Assembly: GCA_964036045.1 (NCBI GenBank)
Contig: OZ038383.1
Span: 60,083,725-60,147,724 of the forward strand
DNA from: Eutreptiella sp. 'Long Island Sound 2002'
Lineage: Eukaryota; Euglenozoa; Euglenophyceae; Eutreptiales; Eutreptiaceae
DNA length: 64,000 bases
Direction: 5' to 3'
Part shown: positions 52,872 through 63,021 of the stretch, piece after piece
Layout of the letters: each line of letters opens with the position of its first letter
Numbering within the stretch: the stretch's first letter is position 1
Notes under the pieces: model-generated
What the model was told of the DNA's origin: nothing
The model's input: the letters and a program-made list of their open reading frames with translations, nothing else
The model's database searches: none
Translations under genes and position numbers: made by a program

Positions 52872-53986
52872 GGGGGGGGGGGGGGGTTTGGTCGTGTGTC
52901 CGGGCCTGCCTCGACTTGTGTGTGGGCGGTGGGGATTGCCCAAACCCAGGGCACGGTCCCCGTGGGTGGCCAGCGGCGCTGGATCCAGTGGGTTAGGCAG
53001 AGCATGGCCAATCCCAGGTGGTAGCCCGCCTTCCCTGAGGGCATTTGGGCCAGGGCGCGGGCTGCAGGCTTGTTCCCTGGCTGGAGGACACCCCTGAGGA
53101 CCCTGTGCTGGGTGGTGGGGTCCCCCACTGCCCCTGGTGGGGCGGTCTCCGGGGCGAACATGGTGTCTGTCCCCTGGATGAGCCATTGCGGGCCGGGGGA
53201 CGTAGCCGTAGCGGCTATCACGTAGTAGTGGCCGCGCTCGAGGACTGTAACCCAGACCTCCGGCGGGGGGTGGTCACTGTCTGTAGGTGGGGGGGGGAGG
53301 TCGTCGTCTGGGGTGCGGAGGCCGGCGGCACGGAGGGCGGTGTCGCGGTTGGGCGCGGTGGGCTGTTCCCACTGCTCCGGGCGGTTCGGGTCCGCTGGGT
53401 GGTCCGTCTCCGCTGGGGCCCGTCGTAGGCGTACGGTCCCTTGACGCGTGACGTTGATGCCGGTGTCGTGCGTCAGGGCCTGGCCCCACTCGATGGGGGG
53501 GATCCAGACATGCTGGCCCCAGGTGTGTTTGCAGGCTCGCCAGAGCAGGAGGTCTACGATGGTCTCGTGGAGGCCGCTGCCTGGGGTGGTCAGGTCCCGG
53601 AGGGCTTTGACGGTCAGCTTGGTCCAGTCCTTCTGTAGGCGGTACCAGCCCAGGGGGCTGGTCGGGGCCCTGTCTTGGAGGGTTGCTCGGAGGAGGTCGG
53701 GGTCGCGGATGGTGGCCGGTGTGAGGGGGGGCTGCCCCGGGTCCGGGGGGGTGGGCTGGATGGGCTGCCGGGGTCTTGCGTGTCTACGTCGATGGATGGT
53801 TGGCCCTGGTTGGGCTCGGCCGGACTGGGCGGTGCCGGGTGGCTTCTTGGGTGTGAGACGGGTCTGGGGGCGCTGTGGTGGTGTCTTGGAGACCTGTGGA
53901 TGGAGACGGGGGGCGCGTGCGGGGCGCGGAGCGGGTTGGCGGACGTCTGGGTCATGCACGGCATGGTAATGGATGAGACGCTGCAT
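52872..53986 (-). pseudogene. LINE-B Ulp1/C48-like protease, first part (frameshifted)
   Basis: The frame runs from the TAA-separated upstream frame to the poly-C run. SGLHETIVDLLLWRA resembles the Ulp1 start. ERGHYYVIAA supplies the catalytic His (about 53229) and QGTDTM a possible Asp. Gln and Cys are found only after the homopolymer in the next frame, so the protease is split by a 1-2 base change there. The TAA at 54014-54016 also separates it in frame from the CCHC protein. Decay, or slippage on the C run, could explain the split. Confidence 0.6.
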
Positions 53987-54013
53987 GTGTTCCCTGGCGG
54001 TGGGGTCAGTGAG

Positions 54014-56592
54014 TTACTCCGCGTGTGTTAGCAGGAGGTGTTTGCGGTGTACCATTTGGGCCTCTGCTCTGCGGACTGCTTCTAGCTGGAGGTGTGCTGC
54101 TGCCTCCATGGGGCGTTCCGTGTGTTTGGTGAGGTGTCGGTGCAGGGCCTGTGTCACTGCCCCTCTCATGGTGGCTTCTTTGATCAGGGGGTCCCGGAAG
54201 AGGTGTTCGGTGGCCTGGTGTGCGTGGCTGTGGGTTGGCCATCCTTCGTGTTGTCGCAGGGTTTCCGCCGGGGACCAGCCCACTAGCGTGTTCCTGTCTG
54301 TATGGAGGGGGCATTTCTTGAAATGTTCCCAGTCCTCCGGGGTGGTGAGGTCGCACGGGCAACAGGTATGTTCGTCGGGGACCTGGATGTGCTTGCGGGC
54401 GAGCCATCTGGCGACCCTGGTGAGGAATGGCAGTTGCTCCCTGAGGAGCTGGATGCGTCGTTTTTGGAGGTGGGCTGGGACGTTTGCTGGGCGCAGCGCT
54501 GAGTGGTAGAGGGGGACTTGCAGTCTGTCCTGGAGCTCCTGGATGTGCGCCCGGCTGTCTGCGTCGCCGAGCACGCGGGCGAGATGTTGGATGCGGTTGG
54601 GGTAGTGGTATGCTCTGTCGTGGGAGGAATAGGGGGCGTCCTCTGGTACCCAGTCCGGGGTCTGATGGGGCTCGGGTACAGGGGGCACGTGTTGGAGGTG
54701 TGTGTGGTTGCGGCCGAGGTCAGGGATCTGGAGGGCTGGTAGGTGTGTTGTGCGCTGGTGTACTGCCTGGTTGTCGACCTTACCATTTCCGTATTGGTGT
54801 CTGTGGGACTCTTGTTTCACGATGCGGAGTTGGACGTAGGGGGGAAGGCTGCAAAGGGCTTTCCAGAGCAGCAGTGCCACGGTGCCGAGGCTCGTCTCGG
54901 TGGCTTTGTGAAGTGGTTGCCTTGCTATGCGGAGGAGCAGGTGTGTGTCGACAGTGGCGTCTACCACGAACCAGACCCGGACGATGTGCGGGGAGTGGGC
55001 GGGTAGGTGGGCCGCGATCTCGGTGATGGCGTCGGCCATGGCCCCTAGCCACCCGTGGGAAGAGGCCCCATAGGTGGTGTGGCCCGTGTGGTGGTCCATG
55101 TGTTAGTGTCCCCCGGTGTAGGTTAGCTGCAGGGTGGCCCCGCCCGGTGATGGGCGTGAGGGCGGATTCGCCTGAGGCGTCGGTGAAGAAGAGCCGGTCC
55201 GCCGGTGATGGGTGTGGGAGGCGGCATGGGTTCATGGGCAGGTAGGCGTATATGGCAAGGCCCGTGGCGAGGTGGGCTACTGGGGTTGTGGGCTGCAGGA
55301 TGGGGGTGGCGTACACCCCTATTCCGTTGGAGATGATGTGTTTCGCTTGGGGGGACAGGGCTATGAGTCCCTGCTCCGGCTGTCCTTGTGTGAGGTAGGA
55401 GTAGATGTAGTGGAGGATGTAGGCTGTGTCGGGGTTTAGGTCGTGGCATGTGAGGGTTTGTGTTCGGTGCTCCGGTGTGTTGCAGGAGTGGTGGAGCGGA
55501 TAGTAGGGGTGCTCGTGCTTGCCCGTTCTGCCTGGCTCGTACATGCTGTAACTGATGGCGACTCCTGCCGGGTCGGGGCGGCGGCATGTGGGTGTAGTGG
55601 TGAAGAGCCATTTGGGCGCGTGGTCGGGGTTCCATGCTACTGTGGGGTTATTGTAGATGCGGTGGAACCATGGGGCTATCCAAGCGTAGGCCTGTGGTGG
55701 TAGGTGGGTTGTGGGGTGGGTGTGGTGGCGTGCTATGAGGTGTAGTACGGGCCATGCTGTGGTTGGTGCCTCGGGGTCACAGGCCCAACATGTGCGTGGC
55801 ATGCTCTGGGAATCTTGGGGGGCCCGTGGTAGGTCTCGGGCGGTCATGTGGTGTTTCGGTATGCGCCATTTTGCCCCGTGGTGGATGACGGTGGTCTGCG
55901 TGGGTTTGGCTTCATTCGGGGCCAGTAGTAGGGTTAGTGGTGGGACTGGGCCCGTCACCGGGGGGACGGGTTCGTGTTTCGATCCGGTGGGTGCGTAGGG
56001 CGGTGTCGCTGGGATGGGTCGGGGGTGTTGCTTTGTGAATTCTCGGTAGGCTGTGTGCATGTCTTTGCTGCCCGGTAGTGTTTGTCCCGCTGCTCGTGCC
56101 ATCTGCGTGAGGTACTGGTGGAAGAGGCGGTATTGTGGCCATTCGGGGAGCTGTAGAAAGGGGGTGTGGTGTGCCCCGCTGTGGTGCAGGACCCGCATTT
56201 GGGGGAGGGTGACGTATACTACGGTGATGGAGGCCCCGACAAGGTCTATGGTGTGGATGGTGCCCTTGGGGTGATGGTGGAGGTCCCCGCAGAGGACCGC
56301 TAGTGGCCCTTCCTCTGGGCACGTGTGGTTGGTGAGTATGGCGTGGTGTGGGAATGGGAGGAGAAGCTGCAGGTGGTTCCACAGGCGCGTGTTCATGTTG
56401 GTGGGCATTGCCCGTCTGGTGGAGTACCCAGCGCGGGCATGTGTTGCGGGCCCGTTGTGCGGCTTGGAGGCGGATTGCGGTGACCTCGCGGACCTCAGGT
56501 GAGTGGTTGTGGGTCATGCGGTGAAGGAGGAGGGCGGTGTGTCTGGTGTAGGCCGCTTTCACCTCGTCCCCTATGGCGTCCCCATAGTGGGG
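54014..56592 (-). pseudogene. LINE-B RNase H and CCHC segment (frameshifted)
   Basis: After the RT's TGA (56593-56595) the same frame continues to about 56410, then shifts into the frame 56408-54780. That frame carries ADRLFFTDASG (first RNase H Asp). Another shift near 55140 and a TAA (55107-55109) lead to the frame 55099-54014 with ITEIAAHL (Glu), VVDATVD (Asp) and GNGKVDNQAV (last Asp). The CCHC knuckle CCPC...H...C follows near 54355. All parts of the domain exist but in three pieces, so this copy cannot make it without frame changes. Confidence 0.7.
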
Positions 56593-57638
56593 TCATGCCG
56601 CTCGGATGGCGCGGGTGGGTATGGAGGTGGGCCAGCCCCCGTGTGCTGCCCATGCCTTGGTCAGGGCGCGTGTGGCCGGCTGGAGGGCGGTGGTGGGGTG
56701 TGTCAGGTGGAGTGCTTGGAAGCCTATGGAGGCGTTCAAGACCCCGGTCAGGTAGTACGCCAGGCTCTGGTGGGACAGGGGGAGGGCCTTGGTGGTCGGG
56801 GACGCATATCTGGGGAGATGGGCGAGGTGTGATTGCAACTTGGGAGGGAGGGTGGCGTCCTCAGGGTTGGCGGCCTGGATTACCCCCAGGTGGATGGTGG
56901 TTGTCACGACTTGCGTGGGGGGCCCTTGTGGCCCTAGGGTGGGAGGTGTGGCAGACCCCTTGATCATGGCCACTGACTTTGTGGGGTGGACGATGAGGTT
57001 GTTGTGGGAGAGGTAGGAGACAGTCACGTCCAGTGAGTCGTTGGCCTGTTGGGTGACCGTTGGCCCGGGGTCCGGGGCATGGGGTTCGTGTGGGGTGTGC
57101 GCGACTGTCAGGTTGGTGTCGTCCGCGAAGCCCACCAGGGGGGACTGGAGGGGGTAGGGTGCGTAGGCCGGGTAATCCTGCTCGATTGCGAGGGCCAGGG
57201 GGAGCGTCACTAGAAGGTACAGGAAGGGGCCCTCTGCTCCCCCTTGGGGGACCCCACTGCCTGGCTCCAGGAAGGGGGTGAGGCCTGCTCCAGTACGGAC
57301 CGTGTATTTGCGGGTGCGGATGTAGCCGGAGGTGAAGTTGTAGAAGGGGAGGCCTAGGCGTTTCCACACCGCTTCTAGAAGGAGCCAGGGGGTGTTCGGG
57401 AAGGCTCCTTTGACGTCGAGGGAGGCGATGATGAGGTCCACCGGGTCCATGTCTGCGATGGTGTCCTGGAGGAAGATGGCCTCGTGTGGGGACCGGCCTG
57501 GGATGGCCCCCCAGAGGCTTGCTGGTATGTGGGGGTCCAGGTGGGGGCAGATGCAGCGCAGGAGGATGGTCCAGATGATTTTGACCTCCGTGACCGCACA
57601 GACTATGGGTCGCCAGTTGTCCGGGTTTGCCCAGTCCC
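56593..57638 (-). pseudogene. LINE-B reverse transcriptase, main part
   Basis: RT motifs in one frame: NWRPIVCAVTEVKII, motif A IASLDVKGAFPNTP, motif B GVPQGGAEGPFLYLL, and motif C LVGFADDTNLTVAHT (Phe-Ala-Asp-Asp, the usual LINE form, unlike YCDD in LINE-A). The start of the RT (KTPGYDGLPAEA ... RPLYKKG) is in the preceding frame; they are joined by a one-base slip in a run of six A (plus T 57639-57644). The frame ends at TGA 56593-56595 but stays open beyond it. Confidence 0.75.
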
Positions 57639-59285
57639 TTTTTTGTAGAGGGGGCGGACAACGTTTGCCCAGTCTGGTGGCAGGGGGGTCCGCCCCGTGA
57701 CGATGTCCCAGAGGCGGTGGGCGAGGATGCGGAGGAGGTGGGCGGGGAGGTGGTAGTATGCCTCTGCAGGGAGGCCGTCGTAGCCTGGGGTTTTGTGTTG
57801 CCCGAGACTGTGGATGGCTTTCCAGACTTTGTGGATGGCGAAGGGGCGTTTTTCCAGTTGCCTCCTCTGGGCGTGGTTGAAGACTCGAGGGAGGCGGTCG
57901 ATTTTGGCCTGGGTGTCTGGGTCCAGTGTGTCTTGGGTGGGGGTGTGTTGCCGGAGGAAGCTGTCTTGGGTGGCCTGGAGCACTGTGGCTGGGTCGTTGG
58001 TGAGGGAGCCGTCCTCCTGCCGGACCGTGGTGATGGTGCGGTGGCCGGTGTCGGTCATGGCGTCGTTGAGGTGGCGGATGGCCTTGTAGGGGAGTTCATG
58101 TTGCGCATACCGTTCGTGTTCCTGGGCGATGCGCTGTTGCCTGTGGATGTGCCACCGCTGCTGGTCTGCCCTGATGCCGGCTATCCGTGTCCTGCAGTGG
58201 TGTATCTGGCGGCGGGTTTGGGGGGTGTCCGTGTGGAGGAGGGTCGCCAGTTGTTGCTTCGCATGCAAGAGGTCATGGAGCATGTCCCCCAGGGCCGTGG
58301 GTGGTTGATCGTCGTCTGTGTGGGGGTGTTGTTGGAAGCCGCAGGCGACGGCGGCCGTGCGCATGGCTGTGAGTAGGTCGGTGGGGTCTGGTTGGATGCG
58401 CCGGGCGCGGTCTATGGTCCTGTGATATTGGGACCAGGCATGCTTGTCATGCAGCGGGGGCATCTTCAGGGGGGGTGGTAGGCCTTGGTCCGCATCTTCT
58501 GGGGGGCTGGGGGGAAGGTTGGGGATGGTGAGGCGGATGTGCAGGGGGCTATGGCCTGTGGGTCCCAGTGGGAGGGGTCCATATCGGGCCTCCGCTCGGA
58601 TGATGGTGGTGGGGTCGCGATAGCATACGTCGATGCGGGATGGGGCGGCATCTGTTTGGTGGGGGAAGTGGGATGGTTGGCCTTCGAGGTTGGCTGTCAG
58701 GTCCACGAGCCCCAGCATTTCGATGGTGTCACGGACTGCTTGGTCCTGGGGTGTGGCCTGTTCCCCTCGGTCCGCTGGGGTGGGGGCGGCGTTCATGTCG
58801 CCGATGATGACTGTGGGGGCGAGCATGGCCATCTGGCGGTATGCCTCGGCCAGGGCTTGGAGGAAGGGTTCCGTGGCTTCGCCGAAGGGGACGTGGGTGT
58901 TGATGACGTTGAGTTGCCATCCGTCCCCGACGACCTCATAGACACCTAGCCTCCCTGGGACGCTGAGGTGGTGGACGAGGTGGACGTGGATGCCGGTTTG
59001 GGCGTATAGGGGGGTCCCCTTGTGCCAGTAGCATTTGTACGCTTTCTGGTCCGGGGTATATATGGGGGTGGTTTCTGGGGGGTCGTTGCGATGTAGGCCT
59101 TGTTCCTGGAAGGTGAGGAGGTGGGGAATCCAGCCCGGCCCCTGTGCCATCGGGAGCTCTTGAAGGGCGGTTGTGGCGTCCTTGGAGTATGTGACGGCCG
59201 GGTGGTTGAGGTTGAGGAGGTTGACGGTGGCCTCGGTGGGGGCGGGCCGGGGCTGTGGAGGCTTGTGCCCTCGGCCCTTGCCCCG
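57603..59285 (-). CDS. LINE-B EEP (APE-type) endonuclease and RT start
   Basis: The frame opens directly after the ORF1 TGA, and the first endonuclease strand (VNLLNLN, about 59215) precedes any ATG (first at 59150). Motifs: FQEQG, VINTHVPFG, IIGDMNAAP, SRIDVCYRD, and TGHSPLHI, where the usual Asp before His is Gly. The linker contains KTPGYDGLPAEAYYHLP and RPLYKKG, the first RT blocks, before a stop at 57603 reached after the A-run slip. It nicks the target DNA for priming. Confidence 0.8.
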   Translation of the reverse strand, partial: RGKGRGHKPPQPRPAPTEATVNLLNLNHPAVTYSKDATTALQELPMAQGPGWIPHLLTFQEQGLHRNDPPETTPIYTPDQKAYKCYWHKGTPLYAQTGIHVHLVHHLSVPGRLGVYEVVGDGWQLNVINTHVPFGEATEPFLQALAEAYRQMAMLAPTVIIGDMNAAPTPADRGEQATPQDQAVRDTIEMLGLVDLTANLEGQPSHFPHQTDAAPSRIDVCYRDPTTIIRAEARYGPLPLGPTGHSPLHIRLTIPNLPPSPPEDADQGLPPPLKMPPLHDKHAWSQYHRTIDRARRIQPDPTDLLTAMRTAAVACGFQQHPHTDDDQPPTALGDMLHDLLHAKQQLATLLHTDTPQTRRQIHHCRTRIAGIRADQQRWHIHRQQRIAQEHERYAQHELPYKAIRHLNDAMTDTGHRTITTVRQEDGSLTNDPATVLQATQDSFLRQHTPTQDTLDPDTQAKIDRLPRVFNHAQRRQLEKRPFAIHKVWKAIHSLGQHKTPGYDGLPAEAYYHLPAHLLRILAHRLWDIVTGRTPLPPDWANVVRPLYKKGTGQTRTTGDP

Positions 59286-59288
59286 TCA
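59248..59288 (-). promoter_or_regulatory. In-frame TGA-CGG between LINE-B ORF1 and endonuclease
   Basis: On the element strand TGA is followed at once by CGGGGC, which can pair with GCCCCG at 59253-59248. UGA-CGG with a 3' structure is a known class of readthrough context. It is the same position and frame relation as 13595 in LINE-A. The function is inferred. Confidence 0.45.
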
Positions 59289-62213
59289 GGGAGGGGGACT
59301 GGGGCTCGGGGACTCTTTGCCGGTTTGTGGGCGTTTGGGTAGGCGCGGCGGGGGGAGGCCTTGGCTCCAGTCCGGGGGGAGCTCCCCAGTGTATTTGGTG
59401 CCTGTGTGGGCCTTGTTCTCTTCGGTGCGGAGCCGGATGGGGTGGGCGCTGGTGAGCTCCAGGGTGTAGCTGACTGGCTTGTCCGGGGCGCTGCTGCCTT
59501 GGTCTAGTTCCTTTTGGCGGTGCCAGATCGGCCGGATCTGTGGCCCCCCGGTGTCCCGCGGTTCCTTGAGGCGGTACTGGATCGTGCCCTCACACCAGAT
59601 CCAGTCGCCTGTGTGGTCGTTGCGGAAGGGCTGTTGGACCTTCGCGCCTTTTTCGAATCCTGGGTACGCTTTGGGCGGGGGCGGTGCTGGTGGCGGGAGG
59701 GAGGATGATGAGGATGCCTGGTCTGGGTGGGGCGGTGGTAGTGATGGGAGGGAGGATGACGAGGATGCTTGGTCCGGGTGGGGCGGTGGTAATGGTGGGA
59801 GGGAGGATGACGAGGATGCTTGGTCTGGGTTCGCCGGGTGGGTCGGGTGGGATGCGGGGGGTCGGGAGGTCGCTGCTTTTCCGGCTTGGCTGGGGGCGGG
59901 TGCGCCCCTTTGTCGTCTCGTTCGCTTCGGTGGGACTGGAGGTAGGGGCGCTGGGGGGGCATGGGGTTTGAAGAAGGGGTGCGTTGCTTGCTGGTCCCGA
60001 TCCCTCAGTGGGGGTTCTGCCGGTGTTTGCATTTTCGCTTTCGCGTGGCTGCGTATGATGTCGGCGAGCTTGCGCACGGTCTCCGGGGGATCTGTTGGCC
60101 ATGGCAGTGCGGCGGGGCTGTCGTCGAAGGGGTGGTGTAGGTGGTAGTCCCTCATGGCCTTGGCCTGCATGACCCAGGCCTCTGTGGGTTCCGGTGTGTC
60201 CGGGCCGTTGGGGGAGCCTTGAGCCCAGTAGAGTGCTGTGTGGAGGGCTTCCCAGGGGGCGCCTTCGCGGCCTGTGAGGGTGGTGGCCTGGAGGAGTCGC
60301 TGCTGGCCCCGTGGGGGGTCTTCTGAATCTATTTCCGGGGTATAGGCCTCGGCCGCCATGAGGACTCCGTGTGCCCAGTGGAGGACCGACCATTGGGCGT
60401 CCGCTTTGAGGATGTGGATGGCGGGTTGTTGAGGGGGCGTGTCCAGGGTGTCCCACGATGCGACGGCTAGTGGTATCCTGGAGGGGTGGAGGTGTGGGGG
60501 GGCCTTGCGGCTTAGGAGTTGATCGATGTGGAAGGGGGTGACGGGATCTTTGGGGCCCTGGGGTGGTGGGGGCATTGCTGCAATGGTTGTGGGGTCCCAG
60601 TGGCGTTCGTGGGCGGGGAGGGTGTACAGGGCGGGGGTGATGATGTGGTGGGCTTGCCCCTCCAGGACGATGTGGCGCTCCGTGCCAAAGTCCTTTGGTA
60701 GGTGGGCTGCGGGGTGGACGGTGATGTGGACCAGGGCGCGTTGTTGGGCCTTTTTTCCCCTGTCTGGCACCTGTGTCCGTTTGTCCCCCGGGATGTGCTG
60801 GTTTTGATGTTTTGGTGGGGGTGGTCCCAGGGCGAGGGATTCTACACCGTGGAGGGGGATGGCGTGATCCCTGGACCTGTTGGGCAGGATGTATATGCCC
60901 GGGTCTCCCGGCACGGTGCCCAGGTACATGTTGCCCGTGATGGTGGGGGGCGGCAGCGGTTGGCGCAGGGGTGAGGTGCATGGGATGGAGCAGGGCGGGT
61001 CATGGTGCTCACACCGGGGGTGGTCGATGCCGTATGGGGTGACGTGTACAGCGAAGGGTCCAACGGCGCGCTGGAGTTTTAGGGGTTGGATGTTGTGGAG
61101 GCGCGCCACCGCCCGTGTGTGGGAGCGCCCTTCGCTGATCCACACGGCGTCTGCCCGCGACGCCGCTGGGTTCAAGAATTCTGTGGTGATGCCTGTGATG
61201 GTGCGGGTGTGGGTGGTATCTGATACCCTGGCGGGGGGGGCGCCGATGCGGGGGATGGTGTGGTTGTCGTGGAGGGTGCGGGCCTTGCGCCTCGCTTTGT
61301 GTCGGTGCTGGGCCTCGTGGGCGGGGGTGTGCACACCTGTGTGTTTGGGCTTCTTGTTGGGGCGGTCTGCTGTGTGGAAGGGGGTGGGCCAGGAGGGGGC
61401 CTGGTGGAGGGTGGGGTGTGGGAGGTCCCCCCGTGTTGCCCATGTGTACAGGGTGGTCGCGGCCGCCCCTTCTGCCTGTATGGTGTATCGCTCGTCGTGT
61501 CGGCGACGGGTGACGAGGACGTTGGGGGCCGTCAGCTCATACACCTGTGTGGTGTGGGGGAGGTGGCGGGTGACGGTGATCTTGGCGGCGTCGTTCTTGC
61601 AGGTGGTGGTGTGGGGGATGATGTAGTGGGTCGCCCATTCGTCCTGGGGGGTGTGTTCCGTCGGGTCTAGCTTGCGTGGGGGGTGGAGCGGCTTCGGTGT
61701 TGGGGGCTTGTCTTGGCCCTTCGCGTGGGGCGCCACTTTGGTTTCGACCAGGTATTGTGGGCCCCATGTTTCCGGGGCCCCTACCTGTGTGGCTGCCGCT
61801 GTTGCGGCTTGGAGGAGGGCGGTTGTGTTGGTGTCTAGAGGGGGGGCCCCCGGTTGGGGGGTGAGGTTGTTGTGGTCTTGGTATGTCCACCAAATGGTGT
61901 AGCCTCGTTGGGTGTTGCGGTGCGGGGTTCGGGTCTGAGCTTGCTGGATGGAGAGGGTGGTCTTGATGTCCTCCGCTGCTTGTGGGTTTATGGGTGTGGC
62001 GTACGCCCATACTCCCGGGGCGTGTATGCAGTGTGGTGCTTGGCCTACTCCTCGTATCGGGTGTAGGGTGTGGTGGGTGCGTGTGAGCCCTAGGTGTTCT
62101 TGGAGGAGGTCCCCCCGGATGTCCTCCCACCGTTGCTGCCAGGGGTGTGTGTGGTCATTGGGGGCGGGGTAGGTGATGACGATGGCTTGCCATGGGGTGG
62201 GGCCTGGATGCAG
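59286..62213 (-). CDS. LINE-B ORF1 (5' truncated), joined to host frame
   Basis: About 975 residues of the element, continuous with 192 residues of the interrupted host protein upstream (frame open from 62789), so an accidental fusion. The element part shows no domain I can name with confidence. Near its C-end are three HPDQASSSSSLPP repeats (about 59700-59860) and a strand-rich patch (FEKGAKVQQP...DWIWCEGTI) that could be an SH3/Tudor-like fold. It ends at TGA 59286-59288, followed by CGG, after which the same frame encodes the endonuclease. Confidence 0.65.
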   Translation of the reverse strand: MHPGPTPWQAIVITYPAPNDHTHPWQQRWEDIRGDLLQEHLGLTRTHHTLHPIRGVGQAPHCIHAPGVWAYATPINPQAAEDIKTTLSIQQAQTRTPHRNTQRGYTIWWTYQDHNNLTPQPGAPPLDTNTTALLQAATAAATQVGAPETWGPQYLVETKVAPHAKGQDKPPTPKPLHPPRKLDPTEHTPQDEWATHYIIPHTTTCKNDAAKITVTRHLPHTTQVYELTAPNVLVTRRRHDERYTIQAEGAAATTLYTWATRGDLPHPTLHQAPSWPTPFHTADRPNKKPKHTGVHTPAHEAQHRHKARRKARTLHDNHTIPRIGAPPARVSDTTHTRTITGITTEFLNPAASRADAVWISEGRSHTRAVARLHNIQPLKLQRAVGPFAVHVTPYGIDHPRCEHHDPPCSIPCTSPLRQPLPPPTITGNMYLGTVPGDPGIYILPNRSRDHAIPLHGVESLALGPPPPKHQNQHIPGDKRTQVPDRGKKAQQRALVHITVHPAAHLPKDFGTERHIVLEGQAHHIITPALYTLPAHERHWDPTTIAAMPPPPQGPKDPVTPFHIDQLLSRKAPPHLHPSRIPLAVASWDTLDTPPQQPAIHILKADAQWSVLHWAHGVLMAAEAYTPEIDSEDPPRGQQRLLQATTLTGREGAPWEALHTALYWAQGSPNGPDTPEPTEAWVMQAKAMRDYHLHHPFDDSPAALPWPTDPPETVRKLADIIRSHAKAKMQTPAEPPLRDRDQQATHPFFKPHAPPAPLPPVPPKRTRRQRGAPAPSQAGKAATSRPPASHPTHPANPDQASSSSSLPPLPPPHPDQASSSSSLPSLPPPHPDQASSSSSLPPPAPPPPKAYPGFEKGAKVQQPFRNDHTGDWIWCEGTIQYRLKEPRDTGGPQIRPIWHRQKELDQGSSAPDKPVSYTLELTSAHPIRLRTEENKAHTGTKYTGELPPDWSQGLPPPRLPKRPQTGKESPSPSPPP

Positions 62214-63021
62214 AACAATCTGCAATCCCTCAGAAGCAAAGACACCCGTGTTGGCCGTCACCCCGGCCCAATAGCACTGTCTAACGAGGTGACCTAGGTA
62301 TAGTAACATAGGACAGTATTGTGTTAACTGAACCTGTATGGCCTTACACACAGCGTAACGGAGGCGTCCTCGCCGATTTACAGGAAGTGCTAGCCCAAGG
62401 AAATGACATTTTCTGTTAAGGCGCCGTATGTGGGGGCCCATACCCAACAGCAGTGCGCCAACAGTTATCTCCATTGTGATCAGCTTGGGAAAACAGGGGA
62501 CTGTGTCACCGCTGCGCAACAAACCTTTACGGAAGAAAGTCAAGATCGTCCAAAATGAGCGAAATGTTTCTGTAACGCAAAACTTGTACGCGTGCCAGAA
62601 ACCATACAATATAGGGTGTGACCGCAAGAAAAGCCGGACATTCCAACCCGTTGTTTTTTTACCGTACATCATCTTACAAAAGCGGTAATGGATGTTCTTA
62701 TCACATAAAACAGGCACAACTGGTCGAGTGTGCTGCGCCAAGTCCCTAGTGAATTGCAAAAGATTAAGCAGCGAGACGTTGCCGCTCACCTTTTCTTTAC
62801 TTAGACAAAGGGGTCGCCAATGTGGTCTCTTGGCAGGTACAGGGCGAATAATGTCAAGCGGCGCCCTAATGTTTCGAACAACAGGTCGCGTGCTTGCAAA
62901 TCATAGATCACGCAGGATACGTGCAAATGTTCCCTCGGTGTTCCCCAGCATGCGTGCAACAACAGGAACACGCCGTTCAAGCTCTTCCAGGCTAGGATGA
63001 CCATGCCACTAGCGCGGTGCA
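62214..63021 (-). repeat. 808-bp direct duplicate, right copy
   Basis: Second copy of 47017-47824. Its right edge is continuous with 63022 onward, the upstream part of the interrupted gene. It encodes the same two frames as the left copy (62801-63021 ending HIGDPFV, then the MSGNV-type frame). Confidence 0.92.

Larger units (their letters stand above)
47825..62213 (-). mobile_element. Reverse LINE (LINE-B), 14.4 kb, partly decayed
   Basis: On the minus strand, from 62213 to 47825: ORF1, EEP endonuclease, RT, RNase H, CCHC, Ulp1-like protease, His-rich and RS-rich segments, a 3' region, and a terminal CCTA tandem (47825-47840). The right end joins host sequence inside a codon of the interrupted gene, so the copy is probably 5' truncated. 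Frameshifts (57639-57644, near 56410, near 55140, 52872-52886) and TAA stops (55107-55109, 54014-54016) show decay. Confidence 0.85.
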
